A stretch of 64,000 bases of DNA. Source: Verticillium longisporum. Lineage: Eukaryota; Ascomycota; Sordariomycetes; Glomerellales; Plectosphaerellaceae. Each line of letters begins with the position of its first letter. The first letter of the stretch is position 1. The notes under the pieces are model-generated. The model worked only from the letters and a program-made list of their open reading frames with translations, was not told the DNA's origin and searched no databases. The position numbers were made by a program, and so were the translations under genes. The stretch lies in the NCBI GenBank assembly GCA_019188255.1, contig JAETXT010000002.1, positions 2,480,001 to 2,544,000 of the forward strand. The letters are read 5' to 3'. This document shows, piece by piece, positions 45,641-56,835 of the stretch.

Positions 45641-46830
45641 GTAGCCGATATGTTATTTGTTTTCGTGAATTGCCAATATTCTCATCTGTTGCAAATTGAT
45701 GCTGCCGCGGTTTGCGTAGTTGGTGTGGTGCCGGTAGCGTCGCTCGTGGACAACGCAACTTGGAAGAAGCTCGACGCGCGGGTGGATGACGGCTCGCCGA
45801 GAGCCACAACACTTTGCGATGCGGTCTTACGGCCTCGAGGTCGGTCAAAACTACAAGCAAAAAGTCAAGCTGTCTACTTTGAAAAGATGCATTGCGAAAC
45901 AGTGTTGTGTTTGTCTCGTCACCAACCTCGGCCGTTCTTTCGTTGCCCGGAATGTGACGTCATGTAGGATCAGACCCCGGACACTATCTCGTGCAGTTGC
46001 TCACATTAGGTGCAGGGCTCTTTGAGCAGCTGGGATCATGGGCCAGCCGAGCTTACCGAGTACCTTTGGTGGACAGAATGAGTGTACTGTGCCAAATTCG
46101 CATCAGTATGGGAAGAGGCCCATGCTCACGTTCACGATCCGCGCTCAAAAGTCCTGCAAGATGCTGGTGTTTCAAAGCTAGGTATCAACAACGTCACGTT
46201 GTGTCGTACCCTAAAGACAGATTGATGCTCATGACTGTTCCGGTATCTATGATATCCTGTTGCTCATCAAGATGAGTACGTGATAGGTGGAATAGGTGGA
46301 AGCCTGGGACTTAGCAGCTGTGTGATGAATGCATTCGTAAGCTGCTTCATCCCTGATCGATTCCAGGCACATTTGTTTTTGCCCCGTACAGCATGAACGC
46401 AGCACAGCACATTCCCTCCTCGAGAAAAGACCCCAGGCTAATACGTTTCATTTACCGGGCTCTAAGATTGAACTACAAATACAGCAGTCTCACAGATATG
46501 GAAACAATTGCAAAAAAAAAACCCCCCAAAAAACTTTGTCGCTCCCTTGAAGTACATTCTGTCCAGGCCGTACCCATTCAACGCCGAACTCCGGATACAG
46601 ACTGCTCGTGACCCCATCTCTCAACTCAAGTCCTCTGTTATGCAATCGCAGCCCCGCCGGAACTGGCTGCCGCCATTCTGCGTTTCGCTTGCTGTCTGGT
46701 CTCGCGCCGTGAGATACTAGGTGGCCGTTTACGCTTGCCAGCGCGTTGTTCGAGCTGGCCGCGCCCCTGAGGATCTTCAGTTTCGTTACCACCACCGCCC
46801 TCCTCTCCCTTGTCCTCGCCGCCGTCAATG
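45641..46830. other. Intergenic region, possibly including the true 3' end of the kinase gene
   Basis: No separate gene is recognised. On the minus strand, 46925-46638 carries an open frame that could be the continuation of the upstream kinase (ending RRETRQQAKRRM...). An A10C6 run lies near 46509-46525. Confidence 0.45.
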
Positions 46831-49084
46831 TCATCTCCCGCCGTCGTCATCTGCCATTTGCTTGGCAGCTTCTTTCTCTTTCTTGATGCCCGGTACCTTC
46901 TGCAACACCTTGACCAGCTCACCAAAGACCGAACCAGCAGGTGCCCTTCGCTTCACAGCCTTTGCGACGCTCAGAGCATCCCGCAATGCCTGAAGCTCCT
47001 TCTGCGTTAACGGGCTCGAGCCGCCCGTCTCCGCCTTGGCGCGTGAGGCTCTCTCGTTGGAAATTTGGTTGCTGAACCCTGTTCGTGGAAGATCAGAGGC
47101 GATAGGATTACCCTCCTCATCCTTGTCATCAGCCTGCGGGGGTGGGCGCCCAAACAGATGCTGGTACCACTGGTCTAGCTCGTCGCCGTCAATAGTGAAT
47201 GGTGATTGGAGACGGTCATCAATGACTTCGATGAGCTCGGAGAGGTCAGGGCGGTCAGCCGGGTTGTGGGCCATGCACCGGATAACGAGCTCTCGCAGTG
47301 TTCCCTCTACGTGGTTGAACCTCTCGTCCTCGAGGGCCCCACCGTACGTGCGGAGACTCTGCCCGTTTGAGCGCATGAAAGTGCTGTCGACCATGACGCC
47401 CACGCCGGCTTCCAGTGGCGTTCTGAAGGCTCTCGTACCTGGAGCAACGTGTAGGGTGATGGCCATCCAGAGCTACGACACCTGTCAGTGCTGCACCGTG
47501 CGGCTTTAGGGGGATCACTCACAATGATGCCAACCTGGAAGACGTTGCAAGCCATGCCGTAGTTGCCGGCGACAGGAGGCTTAAGCTCTCCCTGGCCGAT
47601 GAACCGATTCCTGTTCCCGTTGTTGTTGAAACCCATGAAGCTATTGAACTCGTCCCACTCTTGACAGAATTGCTCCTGCAAACATATAAGTCTTCTTCCC
47701 GATCGTGACTCAGTGACACTCATGGTCTTACCGGTACAAAGTGACCAGATTTTCCAGCACTCCTTAACTGCCAGAACTTTCTCTCGCTATTGTGAGTCGT
47801 GTAAGTGTGCCGTGGCAGGAGAAATGACCAGAAAAGGGACCTAGAAGACTTACGAAAAGGCGTTGGGGTTCTCCTCGAGGAGACTGAAGTCCTGCATGAG
47901 GCCGAAATCACCAATCTAGAAACAGTCAGCAAAGAATTTCGAAGAAGAAAACAATGTAAGACTGACTTTGAACGTAGGCCTGCCTTTGTGGCCTCGGCCC
48001 ATGTGGTTTACGAATACTAGCGAGACTCAGCGTGCGAACAAGGAAATTGGAGGACGACAGCAGGCTGACCATTATTAGGATCGAGGTCAAAGTGCGTTCT
48101 TTGTCGTACCTCGGGTGCTGGAGATGGAGGCACAGTCTCATCAGTCACTTTGACAGGCTGATCACCAGCTTCGCCGTGAGGAGCGTACGCCATGCCAACC
48201 AGGCCCCGCGTCACTACAAAAGAAGGTTAGAACATGATAATACCACCAAAACCAAGAGTGTCAGACATACGACACTCGAGAAGGTGCCACAGCGCCTTGT
48301 TTGGCCATGGGCCGAGCTTAGAATTGGGATCGGCAGCATGAGCACTGGTCCTTTGAAGCCAAGTGAGCAGATTCCCCAGCTCAGCATATTCCATCAGGAC
48401 AAAGTTTCGCTTCCAATCCGCTCCGATATTGAGTCTGTCCTTGTACTGCGAAGGTGGTTTGCGGCTGGCTCCCTTTTTGGAGCGACGGAGATTCCTGAAG
48501 TACTGCGTATTACGGTCATACTGCACAATGTGCTTGCAGCCCTCGAAGTCCTAATTTCAATCTATCAATCCCGAGGTTCTCCAGGAGGTCAGCTCTGTAA
48601 TTCTTACCTGCAGAAGACCTTCTTCCTTTTCAACATCATTGATGTTCCTCCTGTCTACTTTGCAAACCGACTGGTAGGGCTGGCCTCCATTGACGGCCGG
48701 CACGTTGACAAGACCCGCGATTCCACGTCCGCTGACACCGAACAGCTTTTCCAGGGTGATACCCATGCCGACATTGGCGCCCTTCTCCTCGTCACGTTTG
48801 CGCTTTCTGTCCCTGACAGCGGCCAGATCAGGCTCCCGTAAGGCTTCGACCAGTTGATCTATGGGCCTTCCCTGGCCTGCGAGGAGGGAAGGAAACTTGC
48901 TGTTGAGCTTTCGTGGCGCCAATGCGCCATCTGCGTTCATGGGTCGCGTTGCCTGCCCTCGATATCGAGCAGCTTCTCCGCACTCGAGGTTCCGCCGGTT
49001 CAGGCCTGTGGGATCATCTTTGTCAGCGTAGACTGATTCATCCCGCTTGAGGTGGCCTGGGGCTCGGCCATAGTTGGTAGCCAT
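46831..49084 (-). CDS. Atypical fungal protein kinase with HFD catalytic loop
   Basis: Eight exons fit with consistent phases: 49084-48608, 48550-48271, 48213-48070, 48016-47967, 47915-47854, 47786-47732, 47675-47523 and 47472-46831 (620 residues). The first ~110 residues are polar. A weak glycine-rich segment (FGVSGRGIAGLV) and VCKVDRRN, whose Lys may be the VAIK lysine, lead into the N-lobe. Hinge-like sequence NFVLMEYAELGNLLTWL follows. The catalytic loop reads HFDLDPNN|VFVNH (intron within it) instead of HRDLKPEN, and the metal-binding motif is IGDFGLMQDF. The C-lobe has NYGMACNVFQVGIILWMAI-like sequence and CMAHNPADRPDLSELIEVI. Kinases with HFD in place of HRD are common in filamentous ascomycetes; their substrates are mostly unknown. 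The stop at 46831 follows QMADDDGGR; a second frame may continue it, so the C-terminus is uncertain. Confidence 0.85.
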
Positions 49085-50826
49085 GTTAGATGATGGGAGT
49101 ATCTCTTCGAATTACAACAGTCTGGCTCCAGAGTTCTGGCGAGACATGGTCGGTGCCATCCCGCAGGAGGAAGAGGACGTGCGACCTTTATGTGAGAGTG
49201 GGCATCACGAGGAAGAGAGTGAGGACGATAGTGAGGACGATAGTGAACATTCCTTTGCTGGATGGTAACTCGCATAATGGAAAGAAAAAAGGATGTGCGG
49301 TTTTGGAACAAAGGCAGGGACAGATTCTTTCTCGGCCATAGTTACAAGACATGACTGCGGCGAGCATGCTATTCCGGAAGAGGGGGCCATGATCCTGACG
49401 CGGGCTGATCCGCGAGTAGTTGACAAGGCTGTGACACTCCCGTGGTGTGCAATATGGTTCATCCACATAGGCGGTTCTTGAGAGTGTGGGAGACAAAGGC
49501 ATGTGGAAGAAGATGGTCAGTGACAAAGAGCTACGCAATCCAAGGCAGGAAGAACCTCGAGGCTTTGACCACTCGCAGAGAAAGGGTAGTCGGCGATTGG
49601 GCTGAAGCCCTGAGGATTCATCAAGAGGATTTATGGCTCCAAACGGTTGTTGTGATGTCGAGTCAAGGTCAGGTGGGCAGGACACACCGAAGCCAGCTTG
49701 GCGGGTCCTGCGGGCAGTCAGTCAGGCACACAGGGATGGTGGGCATGATGGTAACATCCGGGAAATCTGCGAGGAAACTGCGAGATGGATTTGGAGCGCA
49801 TCGGATTAGCCGCGCCAAACAGCATTTAGGCTAAATGGAAAGGGCCCCATAACGACTCGACGCTACCTCACCTGCGCCCACTCGCCCACTCACCCACTCG
49901 CTCGCTGGCTCTTCCCCCCACTGACCGAAGAGGATCCCAGCGCTGAAGAGCCCCCCAACTTTTGCCAGATTCCAGGGCCCACAGCTAGGGAACGGCCAGT
50001 GCTGGCGTTACCTTACCTACAGCCATTTCTCGCCCACTTCGCGTGTCCCAGGCTGTAGAGCCAGGCACCAGGCCGTCTTGCGACGATAATCCGCGAGACG
50101 AGGCAACCTTGTGGATACCTGAGATCTCCCGGCGACTCTCCGGACGTGGTGGGCCAGCTCGGGTGTTGTAATGACTGGCTGGCCCAAACTCGGAGCGCCT
50201 TGACAGTTCCGGAAGTGGCTGTCGAGATACAACTGACCCATGGCCCCGAAGCAACCAAACTGCCTCTTCATGATCGTCGAGGGACTCGCCTTTTATTATC
50301 AGAACCTAGCACGGCAGTTCGCCCAAATAAGGGGCGAGGTGAACCCTCCATCTCGGTTCTCCTCAGAGACGTACAACCTGTTTTTTTAGGGGCATCCTCC
50401 AGCGCAGAAGTCCGTCCAGTCAACGATGGCCAAAGCCGCCGTCCACGTGCCGGTGCTGTCAGTGATGTACAAAGGTACACATTTGATCCGACGTGAGAGG
50501 GCTGCATCTCGCGTCCCTCATGCCTGGCTGGAAATTAAGCCAATTGCGCCGAGTTCCGGCTCCCAGAACGGTCCGCCCTGGCCGGGACAACAGGGCGGAA
50601 GCTACGTTTTAGTCTAGGTGTTTCTGCCAGGGGGGGTTGCTGTGGTTCTGCGCCAGAGTTCCATACCTGTGTACATGTACACCAGGGACGAGACGGGGCC
50701 GCCCAAAAAAAAGAAGGGCAGCCATCACAGGTTTGGATGCGCCCCCCCCCGACGGGTTAAACGCGCGAATGGGGGCTCCCCCTCTTTCCCCGTCCCACAT
50801 TGGCCCGGCTCTGGCCTTTACCAGTA

Positions 50827-50832
50827 TTAGCC
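50827..50832 (-). promoter_or_regulatory. GGCTAA hexamer, candidate XlnR/XYR1 site
   Basis: TTAGCC on the plus strand is GGCTAA on the minus strand, matching the GGCTAR core bound by the xylanase/xylose regulator in Aspergillus and Trichoderma. It lies about 360 bp upstream of the TATA-like box of the xylose reductase gene, a known target class of that regulator. A 6-bp match is weak evidence by itself. Confidence 0.25.
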
Positions 50833-51189
50833 ATGCCAATCAGTGACATTGTCGCCTGGCAAAAAGGGACGGGAGGCCACGAACTAGGGACATTATACAC
50901 TAGCACATGGACCAGCTGCCGTCACCTCTCCTCCGCGCGCACCCCGGCTGGCGCATCCCACAACCGTCACCGCGCCTGTCGCGGTGGGCGTGCCCAGCAA
51001 CGCCCGCGGCGGCAGTGAGGGATGAGGGGCAACCGGGACAAAAGGCAGGCCCGTTGGGTTGGAAGGGGGGGCGTGCAGGCAGGCAAGCGGGCGCGATGGA
51101 GGGGAAAGGGGGAAAAAAGGGAATGATGCCTTGCTTCACGCCAGGCTATAGAAGGAGGAAGGCAGGACTTGATTTGAGAAGAGGTCAAT

Positions 51190-51390
51190 TATAAATATCT
51201 ACTTACTCGTCTGCTCCATCCCGTCGACCGTCCGAATCCCTCCCTCCTGCTCTTCCTCTTCCTCTCTTCTCATTCCCTCTACCACCTGTGATACCCCCCC
51301 CTTTCAACAGAAAGAAAAGACCAACAAACTCCTACAACCAACCACTACCTCTCCTCCCCCTTCGTCTCGTCTTCGCAGAAACACCGTCAA
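51190..51390 (+). promoter_or_regulatory. TATA-like box and CT-rich leader of the xylose reductase gene
   Basis: TATAAATA at 51190-51197 lies about 195 bp before the ATG. It is followed by a strongly pyrimidine-rich stretch (51225-51300) and a C/A-rich run to the start codon, which has the favourable context GTCAAAATGG. This arrangement is typical of highly expressed fungal genes. Confidence 0.55.
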
Positions 51391-51391
51391 A

Positions 51392-52862
51392 ATGGCCAAC
51401 ATTCCCAACGTTAAGCTGAACTCGGGCTTCGACATGCCCCAGGTCGGATTCGGCCTGTGGAAGGTCGACAACGCCATTGCCGCCGACACCGTCTACAATG
51501 CCATCAAGGCTGGATACCGTCTTTTCGACGGCGCTGCTGGTACGTCCTCGCGATCCCTCCACAGCTCCTTGCATGCTGTGGCGAGGGAGAAGGGAACACA
51601 AGCACAGCGGAACGTCGTGACGGCGCCCCAGAGAATCCTGCTGTGCGCTGCATGGCCAGGCAGAACGTCAATGGCTCGGGTTGGGAGCTCTGGCCGCGAC
51701 CGTCATGATCCGTCAAAGCTGCATCCCACCTTCCGCGTCGCGACTTTTTCGGTCGAATTTACCCCTCCTTTTACCCCACCATGCACCCCCTACTACGTCG
51801 TGCACTGCACCGCTGTACCGCCGCGAAACCCCTGTGCCCGTCAGTCTTGGCTGTGACGGTGCCCCCTGTCGCCCCCACTTGTACTGCCCCTCGTTACCTG
51901 GTGCCCCTCACAAAGGCTCAACAGCGTCATCCGGGGCGACATCACCAATTGTCATTTTTTGGGCTTCACCAATGCTTTTCACCTTGCTCTTAAATTCATA
52001 TCAAAGACCGACGAACAAGAAGCTGACAAGTCTAGACTACGGCAACGAGGTCGAGGTTGGCCAGGGTGTCGCCCGCGCCATCAAGGACGGTCTCGTCAAG
52101 CGTGAGGAGCTCTTCCTCGTCTCTAAGCTCTGGAACACCTTCCACGACGGCGACAAGGTCGAGCCTATCGCCCGCAAGCAGCTTGCCGACCTTGGCATCG
52201 ACTACTTCGACCTCTATGTCATCCACTTCCCCGTTGCCCTCGCCTGGGTTGACCCCGAGGTCCGCTACCCTCCCGGCTGGCACTTCGATGGCAAGTCGGA
52301 GATCCGCACCTCCAACGCCTCCATCGCCGAGACTTGGACCGCCATGGAGTCTCTCGTCGAAAAGGGCATTGCTCGTTCCATCGGCATCTCCAACTTCCAG
52401 GGCCAGCTCGTCTACGACCTCCTGCGCACTGCCAAGATCAGGCCCGCCACCCTCCAGATCGAGCACCACCCCTACCTCGTCCAGCGTGACCTCGTCCGTC
52501 TTGCTCAGAACGAGGGCATCGCCGTTACCGCCTACTCCTCTTTCGGCCCCGCCTCCTTCGCCGAGTTCGACTTCCCTCATGCCAAGAAGCTCGAGCCCCT
52601 CCTCAAGCACCAGCTCATCACTTCCCTTGCTGACAAGTACGGCAAGGCTCCCTCTCAGATCCTCCTGCGCTGGTCTACCCAGCGTGGCCTGTCCGTCATC
52701 CCCAAGACGAACCGCGCCGAGATCCTCGCCCAGAACCTCGACGTCACCGGCTTCGACATCTCTGAGGAGGACATTGAGAAGATCTCCGCCCTCGATATCA
52801 ACACCCGCTTCAACCAGCCCGCCAACTACTTCCCCACCGAGAAGCTCTGGATCTTCGCCTAA
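51392..52862 (+). CDS. xyl1: NAD(P)H-dependent D-xylose reductase (aldo-keto reductase)
   Basis: Reduces D-xylose to xylitol in the cytosol, the first step of fungal pentose catabolism. Exons are 51392-51539 and 52036-52862, 324 residues, the usual length. The AKR tetrad is complete and correctly spaced: Asp46 (RLFDGA), Tyr51 (DYGNE), Lys80 (LVSKLW) and His113 (YVIHFPVAL). The substrate loop [15 protein letters not shown] and the cofactor segment [14 protein letters not shown], close to the IPKS(N)xxxR motif of NADPH-using xylose reductases, are present. The codon use is very C-ending (GTC, CTC, AAG, TCC), pointing to high expression. The intron of 496 bp (51540-52035) is far longer than any other in the window; its last ~355 bp are open in frame with exon 2. 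It is convergent with the Sds22 gene, whose end is 540 bp away. Confidence 0.95.
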
Positions 52863-53405
52863 ATGCCATGTCCAGTCATGTATCCACATCAACCCCCTCC
52901 TCTCCGACTATACTCACTCCTACCCACTTAACGACTTACATCCTTTTACCCGGCTATGGGAACCGGTCCAATGAGGCCCTGCCGGCTGAGCCGGGCCTCC
53001 GGTTCTGTTGCCCACGGGACCGCCGGCGGCGGTCATCTCTTGCAAAAAGAACGCAGAAACAGAGGGGCATAGAATTTTCGCTGCGCTGTTGCTAGTTGTA
53101 TCTAGAGAGGCATGACTGTGATCTGCCGACATCGAATACAAGGTCTTTTGAAACTTTAAACATGGTTCATCGAAGCTAGCTCCTCCGTCCTGCATATCCC
53201 TTCCTACATTCCCATGCATGTGATCATGACGTGGTATTCGCCAGCGTTGCAACGGGACACACTTGCAGCAACCCCGGTCGGGAAGTCGCCTCTCTGCGAA
53301 CTGTGCCCATTTATTCCACCTTCCTGAACGCCTTGCCCAATGCTCGTGGTATCGTTTCTATTACTTTCTTGTACGTCGACTCATATTTTTCTTTTTTTTA
53401 ATGCA
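52863..53405. other. Convergent intergenic region
   Basis: Space between the ends of the xylose reductase and Sds22 genes. It is expected to hold both 3' untranslated regions. No gene is recognised. Confidence 0.5.
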
Positions 53406-54709
53406 TCACGTCTTGACAAAAGCTGCAAAGGCAGGTAGGTCAGTTACACCATCTTGCACGGCGGGGTTGGGTGTTTCGGGCGGGGCTGAACTCACTGGCA
53501 TCTATCTGCGATAATTGCGGCAGCGCCAGGCGGACCTTGTTCCTGTACACGGCGGGGCCCCGCAGCTGGAGCGGGTTGCCCTCAAAGTAGACGGTCGTCA
53601 GCGCCGCCTTGTCACGCAGCTCGCGCTCGACCTCGTTAAAGTCGGCAATCTGGTTGTAGCTGGCCCAGAACTCCTCGAGGGCGGCCAGGGGCGCGAGGCC
53701 CTGGACCGAGGCGACGGCGTTGTTGGAGATGTCGAGCACGCGGAGGGCCTTGTTGGCGGCGAGGCCGTCGAGGGAGGTCAGGGCGTTGTGGGAGATGTAG
53801 AGCTCCTCGAGGCCCGGGACGTCGGCGAGGGGGCTCAGGTCGCGGATGCGGTTCGACTGGATGCTCAGGAGGCGGAGCTTGGGCAGGGCGGCGAGGCCGT
53901 CGAGGGCAGTGACCTTGTTCTTGGCGACCCAAAGCTCCTCCAGGTTCTGCAGGGCGTCGAGGTTCTCGAGGGTGCGGATGCGGTTGGAGCCGAGCTCGAG
54001 GCTCGTCAGGCCCGCCAGGGTGTCGAGCCCCTCGATCTTGCTGATCTTGTTGGCGACGAAGAAGACCTCCTTGAGCTTGGTCAGGTGGCTGATGTTCTTG
54101 ATGTGCTTAATCTTGTTGAAACTGAGGTCGAGGCTCGTCAGGTGCGTGAGCTCGTCGAGGCCGCGGATGTGGCTGATAAGGTTGTCGTAGAGGTCGAGGT
54201 CCTGCAGCGTCGGGGCGAGCGCCGCGAGGCCGTCGATGCTCTGGATGCTGTTCTGGCGCAGGCAGAGGCGTATCACCTTTTGGAAGCGCTCGAGGCGGAG
54301 GGCGGGGATGGAGCCCACGCGCGAGTGAGACACGATAATCTCGTCAATGTCCGGGTCCTCTCCGTCTAGGAGATCTGGAGAGGCGAAAAGCCCGTGTCAG
54401 CAACGTGCCGCCATTCTCAGTTTGTCACGGTCTCGGGGCGCGCGGAAGGAGGGGGGCTCGTTATGTACCTTCGTCTGCGGGCAGCTCCTCGCCAGGCAAA
54501 ACATTCTCGTCGTCAGACTCGGGCTCTGATTCGAGAATCTCCGGATTCGCGAGCGTGGCGGTGGGCTCGACACGCAGCTTGCCGTCCCAGCCCTTGCTGT
54601 TCCTGATGCCGGGGCTTGACTGACCGTCGGCCTTGGGTGATGTGGTGCCTTCGTCAGGGAGCGCAATGTGTGGTGAGGCTGGCCTCTCGGTTTCCTCGGA
54701 GCCTGCCAT
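53406..54709 (-). CDS. sds22: Protein phosphatase 1 regulatory subunit Sds22
   Basis: Leucine-rich-repeat protein that binds the PP1 catalytic subunit (Glc7) and controls its nuclear function and maturation. Exons are 54709-54469, 54374-53496 and 53422-53406, giving 378 residues. An acidic N-terminal region (about 1-100; ESEPESDDEN, GEDPDIDEII) is followed by about eleven 22-residue LRRs of the SDS22 type, with units such as LTSLDLSFNKIKHIKNISHL and LEELWVAKNKVTALDGLAAL. The LRR cap region (FNEVERELRDKAALTTVYFEGNP) follows. The last exon is only 17 bases: splicing at 53495 and 53423 joins QIDA to TFVKT-stop, matching the classic family ending. Reading straight through instead gives an unrelated tail. 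The frame is intact. Confidence 0.95.
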
Positions 54710-55814
54710 GGCACACTGAAAAGGCGGGGTTGACGGCGGCGAGGGGTTGCTGAGGGTTTGAATGGTACGGAGTGGATATTTTCGCTCGCGTTGGTACGTG
54801 ATGCAAATGAAATATGCTGAAAGCGTAGACCTGGCTAGTTAAGGCCACGGGCAAGTGGAAATGGGCAACGGAGTGGACGGACGGGTGATGTGATTTGTTT
54901 TGAGTAGAGGAGAAAGGCGATTGTCGATGGATTGATCAGGTAATCCGGTACCAGAAGTGCCATGTGTCTGGGGCACGCTCTACGTGGTAGGCCCAATGGC
55001 TGGGCCCGACAATCGACCCCTCTGCGATGACGGCGCTACTATCCAGCGCATTCCAGGCGTTACTTAGCGTGCCCCCACCACATCTGCGCCAGCTGGAGCC
55101 CTTCGTCGCCAATCTCATTGACGGCCGTGGCCAGGCCAAATTGATTTTATATAGCACATGCCTTGATATGGACTTTCCCCCCTGGTTCCAGCAGCAGTAC
55201 CAATCCAGGTTTGATGAGTTTTTGGCGGCCACGGAACAGATAGAGAAAAACCTAAGACAGATGTAGGGCCAAAGCCGCTGTCAAGCCTGATGCGCAGCTC
55301 GTGGGAAACTGGCACCATGTGGTTCAACTATGCTGCCACTCACTCTGATCAGGTCGATTTTCTATACCACCTTATGTAGTGCTCAAAAACACCATAACGG
55401 GGGCACCGAGCCGGTACTGTTTCTCGCGAAGCAAAGCTAGATGGAGGCTTCCGTGGAACATGCTCAAGCCCCAGGTCTCTGCATATGAAGACGCATGAGC
55501 TAGCGCAGAACCCAGCAACCTGAATTGGAAGAGAAACTGATAGGCGCCACATTTCAAGGCCGTTTTGGGTCCGTCGCTTCAAGTTCTCCTTGTTCTCAGC
55601 GTGAGCTCAACATGCCCTGTGTAAAGATACAGCAATGAGCGGGCGGCGTTTTACCAGGAACGACAGTCACGATAGCACAGAAAATGGTGCCAACATCGAC
55701 CGAGTGATCCGGAGAGCCCGAGATGTGGAGTCAATTGCTGTTTGGACGACAGATGCTTGATTGTGATTTGAGGTCTGGGTTGCGCTTCTGAACCATTACA
55801 AGATTGGAAGACCT
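54710..55814. other. Intergenic region with one unexplained 79-codon frame
   Basis: No recognised gene. A plus-strand frame at 55027-55266 (MTALLSSAFQALLSVPP...) ends in a plausible amphipathic helix (SRFDEFLAATEQIEKNLRQM) but matches no family I know and has no obvious splice partner. Confidence 0.45.
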
Positions 55815-56378
55815 TCAGACCAACGACTTCTCAGAGATCCTATAGTCGGCAGGGCCTGAGAGCAACGGGGCCAGAGCTGGGTAATCCTTGTCGAACTGTC
55901 CCACCTTGACCAGTTGATAGCCCAGTTTTGAGTACCAAGCGTTCATTCTTGTCTTGAAAGGGTGCTCCCATGTCGTCGGCACGAGAAGCTCAAGCTGCAT
56001 GACTTCGCATCCTTGGGCTCGGCTATGTTCTTCGACGAACTTGATGAGCTTTCTCCCTAAGCCTGAACCTTGGTAGGCCGCCCCTAACGCCAACATGCCG
56101 AATGCACTCCGTGTTGGTGACATGGCCTTCAACGACACACACCCTACGGGTTCGCCTGTTGGATCCCGAGTCGCGGTAATGAGTTGGCCGGTGCGGATGA
56201 GACCTGCAACCTCAGTTGGGGTTGTTCGTTGGTAGCCCTTCACGAACATTTCGCTTTCGGTCTCGGCATATGCCTTGTTGACAACGTCAACAAGACCGTT
56301 GACGAAATCGAGTCGTTCTGCATCAGACGCTGGAGGGAAGCCGATGATGACCGGGTCATTTTGTTGTGCGGAGCCCAT
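55815..56378 (-). CDS. GNAT-family N-acetyltransferase
   Basis: Single-exon gene of 187 residues with ATG at 56378-56376. It has the GNAT fold: an N-terminal helix (FVNGLVDVVNKAYAETE), strands with GEPVGCVSLKAM, the acetyl-CoA pyrophosphate-binding loop LALGAAYQGSGLGRKLIKFVEEH (motif A, here QGSGLGRK), and ECxMQLELLVP followed by RMNAWYSKLGYQLV near the C-terminus. Such enzymes acetylate small amines or protein N-termini; the substrate cannot be told. The start MGSAQQNDPVIIGFPPASD is short and typical. No frame defect or intron is seen. Confidence 0.9.
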   Translation of the reverse strand: MGSAQQNDPVIIGFPPASDAERLDFVNGLVDVVNKAYAETESEMFVKGYQRTTPTEVAGLIRTGQLITATRDPTGEPVGCVSLKAMSPTRSAFGMLALGAAYQGSGLGRKLIKFVEEHSRAQGCEVMQLELLVPTTWEHPFKTRMNAWYSKLGYQLVKVGQFDKDYPALAPLLSGPADYRISEKSLV

Positions 56379-56835
56379 TTTGAGTCGTGAGATGAGAGAT
56401 TTTATTGAGAACCTGATTGTTTGATGAATGGAGTGTGTTTGCGACAGTTGTTAGCATCAGCTTTCCTGACAGAAGATGAAGACACATACGAGCTTATTGT
56501 TCGGCTCAAGCCCTTCCAGCAATGGTGGTGGTCAGTCTATACTCAAAAGGTGGAAGTCGACAGCAGCGGCACAGGCACTTTAGTGGGGCACCCAAGGTCA
56601 GGATTGGAGCTCGACGTACAGCATGTTCGATTGAACGAAACCATCGCAAGCTCACAACAATGTTGCTTGCACCGCTCACTCGAAACGTTAATTACCGAGC
56701 CCGTCTATCTACAATGTCGTTATTCTGAACGACTGCCCTTCCGAGCGAACCCTCAGCACCACGGACCTTCGTCGAACGACCCGGACCAATGTCGGCCAAC
56801 AGCGCAAACAACATCGAGGGGAAACAATAGCAACG
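56379..56835. other. Divergent promoter region
   Basis: 456 bp between two divergent start codons (GNAT at 56378, hydrolase at 56836), presumably a shared promoter region. No other feature is recognised. Confidence 0.5.

Larger units (their letters stand above)
49085..51391. other. Divergent intergenic region (kinase / xylose reductase)
   Basis: About 2.3 kb that should contain both promoters. No gene is recognised. A TATA-box-like element and CT-rich leader precede the xylose reductase; GGCTAA hexamers, the core of fungal XlnR/XYR1 sites, occur at 49829-49834 (+) and, inverted, at 49806-49811 and 50827-50832. Confidence 0.5.

Noticed and set aside
48032..48841. 269-codon plus-strand frame opposite the kinase
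   Set aside because: Lies across several supported kinase exons and introns on the other strand; no domain.
52032..52892. 286-codon minus-strand frame opposite xylose reductase
   Set aside because: Artefact of C-ending codon bias in the highly expressed reductase; low-complexity Glu/Gly/Val/Leu composition.
53515..54369. 284-codon plus-strand frame opposite Sds22
   Set aside because: Mirror of the leucine-rich repeats; repetitive VGDVE-like composition without a real fold.
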